This document shows positions 1 to 9,403 of a stretch of DNA of 64,000 bases, piece after piece; position 1 is the stretch's first letter; each line of letters starts with the position of its first letter. Source of the stretch: Pseudomonadota bacterium. GTDB lineage: Bacteria; Pseudomonadota; Gammaproteobacteria; Steroidobacterales; Steroidobacteraceae. The position numbers and the translations under genes were made by a program. A model generated the notes under the pieces. The model saw only the letters and a list, made by a program, of their open reading frames with translations. It searched no databases and was not told the origin of the DNA. The stretch lies in assembly GCA_023417315.1 (NCBI GenBank), contig JAEZFW010000037.1:1-64000 (forward strand), given 5' to 3'.

Positions 1-1
1 A

Positions 2-2107
2 CTCGAGTCTCGTGCGGCGATGCTCGCCGCACTTGGAGTCGATACGAGCGATGAGCGCGCGACCGAAAGCGCGATCAGCAAGCACGAAACCGTTCGCTGG
101 ACCCGGCTCGTGCCTCTCGTGGCCATCGTGCAAGCCGATCAACCCTTGAGCATTCCGATTTCGGTCGCGAAGGATCTCGAGGCCCGATCGCTGATGTGGA
201 ATGCGACGCTCGAATCGGGACATGTTCGCAAAGGCGCCATCGAGCTCACTCGTCTGAACGTCGTCGAAGAGGGTGCTGCGGAAGGACGCGCTTACGTACG
301 GTACGCGCTCGAGCTACCGGCGCTGCCGTTGGGCTACCACGATCTCGAGGCGACGCTCGATACGGGTCTGAACGCGCACATGCGCGTCATCGTGACGCCG
401 ACGCGCTGCTTCGAACCGCCGCTAATAGCGCGCGGCGAGAAAGCGTGGGGCATTGCTGTGCAGCTGTATTCGCTGCGCTCGAATCGCAACTGGGGCATTG
501 GCGACTTCGGCGATCTGCGCGAGCTCATCCGATTAGCGGCGCCGACGGGTTGTCATCTGATTGGCTTAAATCCGTTGCATGCGCTGGCGCCCGCGAATCC
601 GAGCCACATCAGTCCATACAGCCCTTCGAGCCGGTTGTTCTTGAACGTGCTGTACATCTGCGTTACTGACGTCGCTGACTTTGCAGAATGTGAAGCGGCT
701 CAGAGGCGAGTAGCGCAGAAAGAGTTCCAGGCGAAGCTCGCCGAGCTCAGGGGGACGACTAACGTCGACTATGTGGGCGTCGCCGCAGCGAAGTTCGAGA
801 TCCTGAAGCTGCTCTATGCGCAGTTTCGCTCCACGCACCTCGCGAAGGACACCGTGCGCGCTGCCGAGTTTCGTGCATTCGTAGAGTCGAAAGGCGAGTC
901 ATTGCGCTTGCACGGCCTTTATGACGCGCTCGATGCACATCTGCGGCTGCAAGGGCCGCAGTATTGGGGCTGGCCGAGTTGGCCGGACGAGTACCGCGAC
1001 GCCTCATCGCCGACCGTCGTTCGCTTCGCGCGCGAGCGCGCGGAGGAAGTCGAATACTTCCTCTATCTGCAGTGGCTCGCTGCCGAGCAACTCGACGCTG
1101 CACAGCGCGAAGCGCGCTCGCGCGGCATGTCTATCGGCTTGTATGGCGATGTTGCGGTCGGCGCGAATCCTGCGGGATCTGAAACGTGGTCGAATCGACA
1201 TCTTTATCTGCAAGGCGCCTCGGTGGGTGCGCCACCGGATGCGCTCGCGCTGAAAGGTCAGGATTGGGGCATTCCGCCGCAGGACCCGAACGAGCTGCGA
1301 GCTCAGCACTACCGGCCCTTCACTGAGCTCCTGCGCAACAATATGCAGTACGTGGCTGCGCTGCGGCTCGACCACGTGATGAGCCTGTATCGGTTGTGGT
1401 GGGTGCCGCGCGGCTACCAATCCAAGGATGGCGTCTACGTTCATTATCCCGTGAACGATCTGATCGCGATCTTGGCGCTCGAGAGTCGACGCAACGAATG
1501 CGTGGTGATCGGCGAAGACTTGGGCACCGTTGCCGAGGCGATGACGGAAGCGATGGAGCACTATCGTGCGTACCACTACAAAGTGCTGTTATTCGAGCAG
1601 GAACCGAATGGACGCTTCAAGCCACCGTCTGCCTATGTGAAAGGCGCGCTCGCGACAGTTACAACGCATGACTTGCCCACGTTGCGTGGCTGGTGGGAAG
1701 AGCACGATCTGCGCCTGCGCGATCAGCTCGACTTGTATCCGAACGAAGAGTTCAAGAATCAGGCGCACGCTGTGCGCCAAGCGGAGCGCCGCAATCTCAT
1801 GCAAGCGCTCGTCGATGCCAAGCTTTGGCATTGGCATGCGGATCAACCGTTGCCGGAGTACTCGGCTGCGCTCTCGCGCGCGGTACATGCATTCCTTGGA
1901 TTGTCGAATGCGAACATCGCGCTGATTCAGATCGAGGATCTGATCGGAATGATGGATCCGGTCAACGTACCCGGCACGCACACAGAGCATCCAAACTGGC
2001 AGCGTAAGGTCACGCAGAACACAGCAGACATCTTCGCGCGCGAAGATGTTCGCGAGATCCTCGACGGCATGCATCTCGCGCGGCGAGGGGAGAATCCGAA
2101 CGCCTGA
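2..2107 (+). CDS. malQ: 4-alpha-glucanotransferase (amylomaltase), 5' end outside window
   Basis: Cytoplasmic GH77 enzyme that transfers alpha-1,4-glucan segments between maltodextrins, used in glycogen and maltodextrin turnover. The first in-window ATG is at base 20, but the frame stays open to base 2 and the residues before it (LESRAA) fit the family, so the true start probably lies upstream. Visible family motifs are GIAVQLYSLRS with NWGIGDFGDL near residue 145, LRLDHVMSLYRLWW near 450 (catalytic Asp), VIGEDLGTV near 500 (acid/base Glu) and TTHDLPT near 550 (third acid). The visible length of about 700 residues matches the E. coli-type enzyme. The TGA stop is followed 5 bases later by a tandem-unit inverted repeat. 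Assignment is secure; only the start is missing. Confidence 0.95.
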   Translation, partial: LESRAAMLAALGVDTSDERATESAISKHETVRWTRLVPLVAIVQADQPLSIPISVAKDLEARSLMWNATLESGHVRKGAIELTRLNVVEEGAAEGRAYVRYALELPALPLGYHDLEATLDTGLNAHMRVIVTPTRCFEPPLIARGEKAWGIAVQLYSLRSNRNWGIGDFGDLRELIRLAAPTGCHLIGLNPLHALAPANPSHISPYSPSSRLFLNVLYICVTDVADFAECEAAQRRVAQKEFQAKLAELRGTTNVDYVGVAAAKFEILKLLYAQFRSTHLAKDTVRAAEFRAFVESKGESLRLHGLYDALDAHLRLQGPQYWGWPSWPDEYRDASSPTVVRFARERAEEVEYFLYLQWLAAEQLDAAQREARSRGMSIGLYGDVAVGANPAGSETWSNRHLYLQGASVGAPPDALALKGQDWGIPPQDPNELRAQHYRPFTELLRNNMQYVAALRLDHVMSLYRLWWVPRGYQSKDGVYVHYPVNDLIAILALESRRNECVVIGEDLGTVAEAMTEAMEHYRAYHYKVLLFEQEPNGRFKPPSAYVKGALATVTTHDLPTLRGWWEEHDLRLRDQLDLYPNEEFKNQAHAVRQAERRNLMQALVDAKLWHWHADQPLPEYSAALSRAVHAFLGLSNANIALIQIEDLIGMMDPVNVPGTHTEHPNWQRKVTQNTADIFAREDVREILDGMHLARRGENPNA

Positions 2108-2112
2108 GTTAA

Positions 2113-2304
2113 AGTGACAGAGTGACAGAGTGACGACGTGACGAGGTCAGACGAACAGAGGACATTGTCACGACTAGAGCTTAGCTGCACCAGGAAACCC
2201 ATCGCCCTCTCATCTAGTACGAATCGTTGACGTTGCTTGGCCAGGATGGTGCGTATCTTGGCCGTTCTGACTTCGTCACTTCGTCACTATGTCACTGCGT
2301 CACT
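2113..2304. repeat. Tandem-unit inverted element 1 (unit GTGACGAA)
   Basis: Left arm 2113-2151 and right arm 2266-2304 are imperfect reverse complements. Each has about five 8-base units of the GTGACGAA type. The left arm ends GGTCAGA and the right begins TCTGACT, flanking a unique loop of about 114 bases. It fills the gap between malQ and the VOC gene. Function unknown. Confidence 0.85.
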
Positions 2305-2322
2305 CAACAGAAGGACACTGCT

Positions 2323-2715
2323 ATGCATCACTCTCGTCTCGCCGGTTTCATCATCGACTGCCGGACCGAAGATCTGGAACGTGCGGCGGAGTTTTGGAGC
2401 GCTGCGCTCGGGCTGTCGCTGAAGCCGAAAGAAGAAGAGACGAGCCCGAAATATCGGCAGCTGCTGAGCAAGTCTGATGCGCTGCACATCGAAGTGCAGA
2501 AGGTCGATCACGAGAGCCGCGTGCATCTGGACATCGAAACCGACGATATCGAAGCGGAAGTGCGCCGATTGGAGAAGCTCGGAGCGAAGCGGATTGGCAG
2601 CGTCCAGACCTGGTGTGTGATGGAAGCACCCACCGGGCAGCGATTCTGCGTTGTGCGCCCGCAGCGACCCGGGATCGCAGCGCGAGAGAATGAGCGCGAG
2701 GGGCCAGGTCTATAG
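2323..2715 (+). CDS. VOC-superfamily glyoxalase-like protein
   Basis: Small cytoplasmic protein of 130 residues with the vicinal-oxygen-chelate fold of the glyoxalase-like type: a start like GFIIDCRTEDLERAAEFW, then the YRQLL strand, the HLDIETDD core and a PTGQRFCVV ending typical of the family. Substrate unknown. The frame is open further upstream into the repeat element, but the ATG at 2323 is preceded by AAGGA (2311-2315) at good spacing and starts exactly at the conserved domain, so it is preferred. It follows malQ in the same direction but is separated by a 190-base repeat element, so co-transcription is uncertain. The fold assignment is firm, the function is not. Confidence 0.8.
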   Translation: MHHSRLAGFIIDCRTEDLERAAEFWSAALGLSLKPKEEETSPKYRQLLSKSDALHIEVQKVDHESRVHLDIETDDIEAEVRRLEKLGAKRIGSVQTWCVMEAPTGQRFCVVRPQRPGIAARENEREGPGL

Positions 2716-2874
2716 GATGTTGCCGGCATTATGTAAGCGGATCCAATACACACCGAGAAACGTTGTGCTCGCAGTTAGCAGTGCGAAGGGGTGTTTCGAT
2801 GCCTGCTAATGGACGCCGGTCGCGCTCCGAGATGCGGCCGGCCATCTTACGGATGGTCATGCGGGGATACTGAA

Positions 2875-3060
2875 ATGATCTTCAAACTCAAACGATCGTG
2901 CGACACGTTGGTTCGACCGCGCGTCACGCCCGACCCGAGTCAAGCCGCGGAACTGGAGCGGCGCTTCAACTCGCTCGCGTATTACCCTGAGAACGGCTTC
3001 CACCGAGACCGTATGCAAGATCGCGTGGAATGCCAGCGCTTGCGGCGCGTAGGAACCTGA
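2875..3060 (+). CDS. Possible small hypothetical protein
   Basis: Open frame of 61 codons from an ATG with GGGGA 8 bases upstream. The product (MIFKLKRSC start) is basic and I recognise no family. It is the only plausible reading of 2716-3087, which otherwise shows no gene. Could be spurious, since GC-rich sequence gives many such frames. Confidence 0.25.
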   Translation: MIFKLKRSCDTLVRPRVTPDPSQAAELERRFNSLAYYPENGFHRDRMQDRVECQRLRRVGT

Positions 3061-3087
3061 GGACGTGGCGCGCAGAACGCGCAAACG

Positions 3088-3179
3088 GGTAGGCGTGTAG
3101 ACGTGCAGAGCGTGCGGACGTAAGAGCGTTTTCGTTTGACGCCCGCACGTCTACAAGTCTCACACGTCTACACGCTACC
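3088..3179. repeat. Tandem-unit inverted element 2 (unit GTGTAGAC)
   Basis: Left arm 3088-3120 has units like GTGTAGAC and GTGCAGAG; right arm 3141-3179 carries the complement (GTCTACAC, GTCTACAA). The short loop is about 20 bases. It lies between convergent genes, just past the stop of the TonB-fusion gene on the minus strand. No CAGA boundary motif is obvious in this copy. Confidence 0.75.
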
Positions 3180-3187
3180 GCAACCGA

Positions 3188-5149
3188 TTACTGCTGACCT
3201 TCGGCGAAGCGCAAGCGCACCATCGCACGTTGCGGCACCGCACTGCCGTTACGCATCACCGGTTCGAAGCGCCACTGACGCACGGCCCGCATGGCCGCGT
3301 CGTCGAAGGTTTCCGCAGGGCTCGAATTGCGCACCTCGACGTCATTGACAGTGCCGTTCGGCATCACGGTGAAGGCGAGCTCAACCCAACCTTCGATGCC
3401 TTTCTTCAATGCATCGGAAGGATAAGTCGGTGCGACCGTTCGGGTGCGCTTGAGTGTCGATGCCGAGACGATGTTCGTAAGCTGCGCATGCTCTTCGCGA
3501 GCGGCAGCCAGATCCATCTCAGCCTTCGAGATGTCCCCGCCCATGTACGAGCCGCCCACATCGCGCGACGCCGCGATGAGTTGAGCGGAGCGATCGAATG
3601 CCTTCGCGGCCATCGCTTGACGGCCTGAGCTCAACAACCGCGTGGTCAGTGCACGGGAAAGCTCTTCAACTTCCGGACGCGTGGGGGCGGCGGTGCGCAG
3701 AGCCGCAAGCGCCTCGCGGGCGTTGTCGCCCGCAGGATCGATGAGCTTGCCTTCGGTCATGCGCTGACGGACGTCTGCGACCAGCGAGTCGACATTCGGA
3801 CCTGACCCGGCAGCGGGTGCAGGACGGCGAGCAGCGGGCGCACGCGTCGCGTCGGCGATCGAGCGTTCCACCTGCGTAAGCGCAGCACCTGCGGAGCCAA
3901 GCTGACGCGCCGCATTTACGTATGTCTGGGCATCATCCGTCTTGTTCGCGGCCACGGCTTGCCGAGCTTGCTCGGTCAACTCAGCGCTCAACTCGCGAAT
4001 CGACTGCGCGACTGCAGGATTCGTGGGATCGAGCCGACGGGCCTCGAGCAGCGCGTCGCGCGCGTTGCCATTGGCTGGAGTGATCAAGCGACCGTTGCGC
4101 ATGCGCTCGTTCGCTTGCGACAGCAGCGTGCTGACGCGGTTGCTGACGTCCTGAGCCTGCGAGAGCTTCAGGCGTTCGCGCTCGCGCGCAATCTGCGTAT
4201 CGAGGAACGCGAGACGCGGATGCTGGGCGTCGATGTCGCGGGCGCGCTCGATGCTGACGATTGCTTCTTCGATGCGCTCTGCAAGCAGCGCAGCTTCCGC
4301 GCGTTCGAGCACTTTGTCCGTGACGGAGCGAATGCCGGCGATCGCCTCGGCATTGTTCGGATCCAGTGCGAGGGCGCTGCGATACAGATCGAGGGCACTT
4401 TCGTTCGCGGGCTCGAGATACTTGCCTTGCGCAAACGCTTCCTGGGCTAGTGCGAGCTCGGCCTGCACAGGATCAGGTTTATCTGGCAAGCCGGGAGTCG
4501 GCGCAGTGGTCGCAGTCGGTGCGGGGATCGGCTCGGCCGAGTCGCCCGTGAACTGATTGACCCCGAACCAGATGCCGCCGATGACGACGATCAAACCGGC
4601 GGCGAGCGCGCCGTAAGTCACGACGTAATTCTTGCTGCCCCCGCCGCTGCCTGAATCCGAGCTTAGGCGCTGGCCTTGCGCAGCGAGATCCAGGTGCTGA
4701 GTGACGGCCGCCTCGAGTGCCAAACGCGTTTGCCCGTGCGATAGCGGAGTGAGCAGAAAGCGGAAGATGCGACCGGCTGCGGTCAGCTGCATGAGGCCCG
4801 CGCTGTCCTCGCGCTTGCCAGCGACGACCACGACCAGCTCGGGAAAGTGTTGGGTGAGCTGCGCAACCATGCCCGCCACATCGGAGGTGCTCGCCGTGTC
4901 CGCGACAAGCACGCCCGGCTTGAGCGTGGGCAGCTTATCGGCGACGTGGTCGAGATCGGGTGCAGCACTCACCGGCGTTCCGCGCGGTGCAGCTTTCTTC
5001 ACCGTCTCCACCAGGCCCGCATCTCGGCTCAGGACGAGAATGGGGGGATGGTGCCCCTCGTCGAGCTGCTTCAGGCTCTGTGTGTCGTCGATTTCGAGGT
5101 TGATCTCGTCGCCCCCGCCATGGGGGCGATTCTGCTGGGCATTGGCCAT
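3188..5149 (-). CDS. Pseudo-receiver / transmembrane / TonB C-terminal fusion (orphan copy)
   Basis: Envelope protein of 653 residues. Residues 35-155 form a receiver-like (CheY-fold) domain with strand motifs PPILVLSRDAG and GVLVADTAS. The putative phospho-Asp position is D84, but the usual Lys is replaced (FLLTPLS) and the acidic pair is reduced to one Asp, so it is probably a pseudo-receiver. A single membrane helix spans about 176-197. A long Ala/Arg-rich helical, TPR-like periplasmic region follows. The last 90 residues are a TonB C-terminal domain (YPSDALKKGIEGWVELAFTV, then FDDAAMRAVRQWRFEPV). The ATG at 5149 is chosen because AGGAGG precedes it; an upstream ATG at 5230 lacks this. A paralogue lies at 20543-22264 in a Che-like operon. 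TonB normally couples ExbBD to outer-membrane receptors; a cytoplasmic receiver module on it is unusual. Confidence 0.8.
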   Translation of the reverse strand: MANAQQNRPHGGGDEINLEIDDTQSLKQLDEGHHPPILVLSRDAGLVETVKKAAPRGTPVSAAPDLDHVADKLPTLKPGVLVADTASTSDVAGMVAQLTQHFPELVVVVAGKREDSAGLMQLTAAGRIFRFLLTPLSHGQTRLALEAAVTQHLDLAAQGQRLSSDSGSGGGSKNYVVTYGALAAGLIVVIGGIWFGVNQFTGDSAEPIPAPTATTAPTPGLPDKPDPVQAELALAQEAFAQGKYLEPANESALDLYRSALALDPNNAEAIAGIRSVTDKVLERAEAALLAERIEEAIVSIERARDIDAQHPRLAFLDTQIARERERLKLSQAQDVSNRVSTLLSQANERMRNGRLITPANGNARDALLEARRLDPTNPAVAQSIRELSAELTEQARQAVAANKTDDAQTYVNAARQLGSAGAALTQVERSIADATRAPAARRPAPAAGSGPNVDSLVADVRQRMTEGKLIDPAGDNAREALAALRTAAPTRPEVEELSRALTTRLLSSGRQAMAAKAFDRSAQLIAASRDVGGSYMGGDISKAEMDLAAAREEHAQLTNIVSASTLKRTRTVAPTYPSDALKKGIEGWVELAFTVMPNGTVNDVEVRNSSPAETFDDAAMRAVRQWRFEPVMRNGSAVPQRAMVRLRFAEGQQ

Positions 5150-5455
5150 ATGACCCCTCCTGGGGGTTTTCGTGCTTTGTCCCGCAATACTACTTATGCA
5201 ACATGGCGCGACTGAGAACTGATTCCGCATTTCGCGGTATCAGCGCGTGAACTGCGCCCCAAAACCTGCACTCGATCGGCTAGTCCATGGGCGAGTGCGC
5301 AGCCTGGCGTTGCTCCCCGTCTTTCTTTGCCACGGACCTGGCTCGCCCAACCTTACGATCTTCCGGCCCGATACGCGAGTTCGAGTCGTTGTATACGGAT
5401 CATGAGCGCCGCTGCAGGTCCGGATTTACGGCTCGAGAAGGCTTCCGTATAACCA

Positions 5456-7573
5456 GTGCGCTCCTGCACAAGAACCCGAGTCGACCTCTTGCCGAAGCTG
5501 AACTTCATAGAGCCACAAGCTACACCTCGCCCGTTCCGCGTCGCAGCAACTCACGGTGTTCGAGAGGACGCCTATTACTGGCTGCGCGACGATACGCGTA
5601 CGAACCCCGAGGTTCTCGACTATCTACGAGCAGAGACCCATTACGCTGCGGCGCTTCTCGCACCGCACCAGGAGCTCATGGCGCAGCTCTATGGCGAGAT
5701 GCTCGGGCGCATCAAGCAAGACGACTCCTCCGTCCCGGTTCGCTATCGAGGCTATTGGTACTGGAGCCGCTTCGAAACGGGTCGCGAGTACCCGGTCCTT
5801 CTGCGACGACGCGATTCCGCGGGGGCGCCTGAGGAGATCCTGCTCGACTGCAACACGCTCGCCATAGGAGAGTCTTTCTTCAAGCTCGGGAGCTATGAGG
5901 TAAGCCCGGATAATCGCTTGCTTGCCTACACGGAAGATACGGTTGGCCGCCGTCAATTCACGCTGCGATTCAAAGATCTCATCACAGGGGAGCGACTCGC
6001 CGATGTGATCACCAACGTCGAAGCCGCGCTCGCGTGGTCCGATGACAATCGAACCGTGCTGTACGTCGAGAAAGATCCGATCACGTTGCTCGGGCGGCGA
6101 ATTCGCAAACATGTGCTCGGATCCACTCCTGCGCAGGACGCGTTGATCTACGAGGAGCCGGACGAGGCATTCGATTTGACGGTCGCGCGCAGCAAGTCCG
6201 AGCAACTGCTTCTGATCGGAGCCGAAAGCACAACCTCCTCAGAGTGGCGTTACGCAAGCTGCAGCGATCCGAGTTTGACCTTCAGGGTGTTCGCAGAGCG
6301 ACAGGCGGATCACGAGTATCAGCTCGATCATCTCGACGGTGCCTTCGTCGTGCGCACGAATTGGGACGCACAGAATTTTCGGATCGTACGTGTTTCGGTC
6401 GAGGAAGCGCGCAATCGCGTGGCGTGGCGCGATGTGGTCTCGCATGACCCGGAAGTATTCATTCACGCGTTCGAGATCTTCCGCGACTTCATTGCGGTGA
6501 GTGAGCGCTCCGGCGGCTTGATGAAGCTTCGCGTGCAGCGCTGGGACGGCGAGCCCGAGTATCTCCTCGCGGATGATCCTGCGTACACGATGCGATTCTC
6601 GTCCAACCCCGAGCTCGAGAGCACCAAGCTCCGATACGTGTACACATCGCTCACCACCCCGACGAGCACTTTCGAGTGGGATCTCGTGACCGGCGAGCGA
6701 ACGATCCTGAAGCGCGAGCCCGTGCTCGGCGAGTTCGATCCTGCCGACTACGTGAGCGAGTTCCTCTGGGTACGTGCGCGCGATGGCGAACGAGTACCGA
6801 TCTCGATTGTCAGTCGTAAAGATGTCGCGCGCGACGGTACTGCGCCGCTATACCTGTACGCCTATGGCTCGTATGGGCTGTGTTCGGACCCAATGTTCAG
6901 CAGCGACCGGCTATCGCTCCTGAATCGTGGCGTCGTATTTGCAATCGCGCATGTGCGCGGCGGTCAAGAGCTCGGGCGGCGCTGGTACGACGCGGGCCGC
7001 TTGCTGAATAAATGGAACACCTTCACCGATTTCATCGATGTCACGGACCATCTCATCGAGCACAAGTACTGCGCGGCCAAGAGAATCGTGGCCGTGGGCG
7101 GCAGCGCCGGTGGACTCTTGATGGGCGTGCTCGCAAATGTGGCGGGCGATCGGTATGCGGGCCTGGTGGCGCACGTGCCTTTCGTCGATATCGTGACCAC
7201 GATGCTCGATGAAACGATTCCGCTCACGACCCTCGAGTACGACGAATGGGGCAATCCGAACGAGCAACGGTACTACGAATACATGCTGTCCTATTCACCA
7301 TACGACAATGTGCGTGCGCAGGCCTATCCGGCCATGCTCGTCACGACTGGTTTGTGGGACAGTCAGGTGCAGTACTTCGAGCCTGCGAAGTGGGTCGCGA
7401 AGCTACGGGCGATGCGCACGAACGATGCACCGTTGCTCTTGCACGTGAATTTGGAAGCCGGGCATGGCGGCAAATCGGGCCGCTACGAGCATCTGCGCGA
7501 AGTCGCGCGAGAGTATGCTTTCGTGCTGGCATTGCTCCAGGGTCTGCCGTTCGGCGACGGAGCCGCACAGTGA
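5456..7573 (+). CDS. ptrB: Oligopeptidase B, S9 prolyl-oligopeptidase family
   Basis: Serine peptidase of about 705 residues, usually cytoplasmic, cutting short peptides after Arg or Lys. An N-terminal beta-propeller region begins with DAYYWLRDD near residue 40. The C-terminal alpha/beta-hydrolase carries the triad: Ser in GGSAGG (about S550), Asp in LWDSQVQ (about D635) and His in EAGHGGKSGR (about H670). YDEWGNP is typical of oligopeptidase B. Length fits the family. The start is uncertain: the frame opens with GTG at 5456 without a good ribosome site, and a TTG at 5489 is an alternative. It is transcribed away from the TonB-fusion gene; the gap 5150-5455 must hold both promoters but I see no clear one. 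Confidence 0.92.
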   Translation: MRSCTRTRVDLLPKLNFIEPQATPRPFRVAATHGVREDAYYWLRDDTRTNPEVLDYLRAETHYAAALLAPHQELMAQLYGEMLGRIKQDDSSVPVRYRGYWYWSRFETGREYPVLLRRRDSAGAPEEILLDCNTLAIGESFFKLGSYEVSPDNRLLAYTEDTVGRRQFTLRFKDLITGERLADVITNVEAALAWSDDNRTVLYVEKDPITLLGRRIRKHVLGSTPAQDALIYEEPDEAFDLTVARSKSEQLLLIGAESTTSSEWRYASCSDPSLTFRVFAERQADHEYQLDHLDGAFVVRTNWDAQNFRIVRVSVEEARNRVAWRDVVSHDPEVFIHAFEIFRDFIAVSERSGGLMKLRVQRWDGEPEYLLADDPAYTMRFSSNPELESTKLRYVYTSLTTPTSTFEWDLVTGERTILKREPVLGEFDPADYVSEFLWVRARDGERVPISIVSRKDVARDGTAPLYLYAYGSYGLCSDPMFSSDRLSLLNRGVVFAIAHVRGGQELGRRWYDAGRLLNKWNTFTDFIDVTDHLIEHKYCAAKRIVAVGGSAGGLLMGVLANVAGDRYAGLVAHVPFVDIVTTMLDETIPLTTLEYDEWGNPNEQRYYEYMLSYSPYDNVRAQAYPAMLVTTGLWDSQVQYFEPAKWVAKLRAMRTNDAPLLLHVNLEAGHGGKSGRYEHLREVAREYAFVLALLQGLPFGDGAAQ

Positions 7574-7643
7574 TGGGAAATGAGATGATGGATGATTCGA
7601 ATCGCACCCGGCGAGAAGCGCCGCGGCCGCAGTTGGATTGCAC

Positions 7644-8075
7644 ATGACTCACTCTGGATACATATTGCTGGCTGACGACAATGCCACCGACGCGGAGCTC
7701 ACGATTCGAGCGCTCGAGATTGGCGGTATCAAGCAACAGATTGTCTGGGTGCAAGACGGTGAAGCCGCTTTGCACTACATCTTCCGCAAGGGCATTTACG
7801 CGGAACGTCCCGCGGGCAATCCGCGCCTGATGCTGCTCGATCTGCACATGCCGAAGATCGATGGGTTGGATGTGCTGGCTCAAATCAAGTCCGATCCGAT
7901 GACCCGACCGACACCCGTCGTGATCATGTCTTCGTCCGATCAAGAATCGGACATGACGCGCAGTTACGAGCGTCATGCAAACAGCTATATCGTGAAGCCG
8001 GTGGACTTCAAGCAGTTCACCGATCAAGTTGCCACGTTAGGCAAATATTGGATGGCCGTGAATCGGGTTGGATGA
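7644..8075 (+). CDS. Single-domain response regulator (Rcp1-like)
   Basis: Stand-alone receiver of 143 residues with no output domain. The acidic pair is D11-D12 in LLADDNATDAEL, the phospho-acceptor is D66 in LLDLHMPKIDG, the Thr/Ser position is in VVIMSSSD, and the conserved Lys is in IVKPVDF. The DNATDAEL start and the insertion after the second helix match the Rcp1 class that pairs with phytochrome-like or PAS-containing kinases. No kinase gene is adjacent. The ATG at 7644 is used rather than the TTG two codons upstream. It is followed by a tandem-unit inverted element. Confidence 0.9.
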   Translation: MTHSGYILLADDNATDAELTIRALEIGGIKQQIVWVQDGEAALHYIFRKGIYAERPAGNPRLMLLDLHMPKIDGLDVLAQIKSDPMTRPTPVVIMSSSDQESDMTRSYERHANSYIVKPVDFKQFTDQVATLGKYWMAVNRVG

Positions 8076-8084
8076 GGTTGAGCT

Positions 8085-8213
8085 GAGTGACGAGGTGACG
8101 GAGTGACGAGGTGACGAAGTCAGACCAATCATGGTCGACCGGTCGATGGGTCTCTTCCGGAACCTCGTTAGGCGGCTCTTGTCTACGCTTCTGACTGCGT
8201 CACCTCGTCACTC
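8085..8213. repeat. Tandem-unit inverted element 3 (unit GTGACGAG)
   Basis: Left arm 8085-8124 has five GTGACGAG-type units ending AAGTCAGA. Right arm 8190-8213 begins TCTGACT and has three units. Loop about 65 bases. It sits between the response regulator and the aldo/keto reductase, and the right arm ends 8 bases before the reductase ATG. Confidence 0.85.
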
Positions 8214-8221
8214 CTGTAGGC

Positions 8222-9145
8222 ATGCTGCTCACTCGCCGCACCTTTCTTCACACTGCGCTCGCTGCCGGTGCTGTTTTGCCCGGACTTGCGCGCGCGGCAG
8301 GCGCACCAGCGAATATTATGTTGACGCGACGCATTCCAAGCTCACCGAGTGCAGAGGAGCTACCGATCATCGGGATGGGCACTTGGAATACATTCGACGT
8401 ACCTCCCAAGGCCGACGAGCGTGCGCCGCTTCTCGATGTCCTAAAGGTTTTCTACGAGTCGACCGCACGGGTGATCGACAGCTCGCCGATGTATGGCGAA
8501 GCGGAGCGCACGACAGGCGATCTCGTGCACCAGTTGGGCAAGCGAGCTGAGACGTTCTTCGCGACCAAGGTGTGGACGAGCGGCCGCGACAAAGGCGTCG
8601 CACAGATCGAGCAGTCGTTACGGCTGCTGCGAACGACGCGGCTCGATCTGCTGCAGATCCACAATCTGCTCGATTGGCGCACGCATGTCAGCACGCTTCG
8701 CAGGATGAAGGACGATGGCGCCTTGCGCTACATGGGTGTTACGCACTACACAGTCTCGGCGCACGGAGATCTCGAGAAGGTGTTGCGCACCGAACGATTC
8801 GACTTCGCGCAGTTCAACTACTCGATCGCGACTCGGCAGGCCGAGCAGCGTCTCCTGCCGTTTTGTCGCGAGCACGGAATCGGTGTGCTCATCAACCGAC
8901 CCTTCGAAGAAGGCGCCCTTTTCACACGAGTGCGTGGCAAGAAGCTTCCCGCCTATGCCAAGGAATTCGACTGCACTAGCTGGGCGCAATTCTTTCTCAA
9001 ATTCATCGTGTCGCACCCTGCGGTGACCTGCGTCATCCCAGCGACCTCGCGCGCAACACACATGAGGGATAACGTGCAGGCAGGCTTCGGGAGATTGCCT
9101 GATGAGAAGATGAGGCAAAGGATGGCGAAAGAGCTCGAAGCGTAG
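8222..9145 (+). CDS. Tat-exported aldo/keto reductase
   Basis: Oxidoreductase of 307 residues with an N-terminal twin-arginine signal (TRRTFLHTAL followed by a hydrophobic stretch and ARAAG cleavage region), so the folded enzyme with its nicotinamide cofactor is probably exported to the periplasm. The aldo/keto reductase tetrad is visible: Asp in VIDSSPMYG, Tyr in MYGEAE, Lys in FFATKVW and His in LLQIHNL. Substrate unknown. The ATG at 8222 is only 8 bases from the preceding repeat arm and has a weak ribosome site. The 258 bases after it (9146-9403) hold no gene; a GC-rich palindrome at about 9347-9363 is the only structure I see. Confidence 0.88.
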   Translation: MLLTRRTFLHTALAAGAVLPGLARAAGAPANIMLTRRIPSSPSAEELPIIGMGTWNTFDVPPKADERAPLLDVLKVFYESTARVIDSSPMYGEAERTTGDLVHQLGKRAETFFATKVWTSGRDKGVAQIEQSLRLLRTTRLDLLQIHNLLDWRTHVSTLRRMKDDGALRYMGVTHYTVSAHGDLEKVLRTERFDFAQFNYSIATRQAEQRLLPFCREHGIGVLINRPFEEGALFTRVRGKKLPAYAKEFDCTSWAQFFLKFIVSHPAVTCVIPATSRATHMRDNVQAGFGRLPDEKMRQRMAKELEA

Positions 9146-9403
9146 GGCTTGCGAGCGTTCGGCCCGCCAGCCAGGACCCGGGCCTTTACATCTCGCGCAT
9201 CGCGGCGCGTGCGCAGCTCAGCCGAGCCAGATCAGCGTCACTTCACATTTTCAGACTTCTCACGGCCTGCCGAGCGTGCCATCCAAATGCCTTATCGGCC
9301 ATACTCAATGGGTTAAGGAGGTTGTGCGTCGAGACGCCCCTTCGCCGCAGGCGCCGCCTGCGCGCACACAAAAGTTCGCAGCGAGCGACGGTGGAGCAAG
9401 AAC

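Noticed and set aside
5288..5349. Inverted repeat TGGGCGAG/CTCGCCCA between the TonB fusion and ptrB
   Set aside because: Only 8 bases with a 46-base gap in GC-rich sequence; chance is a sufficient explanation.
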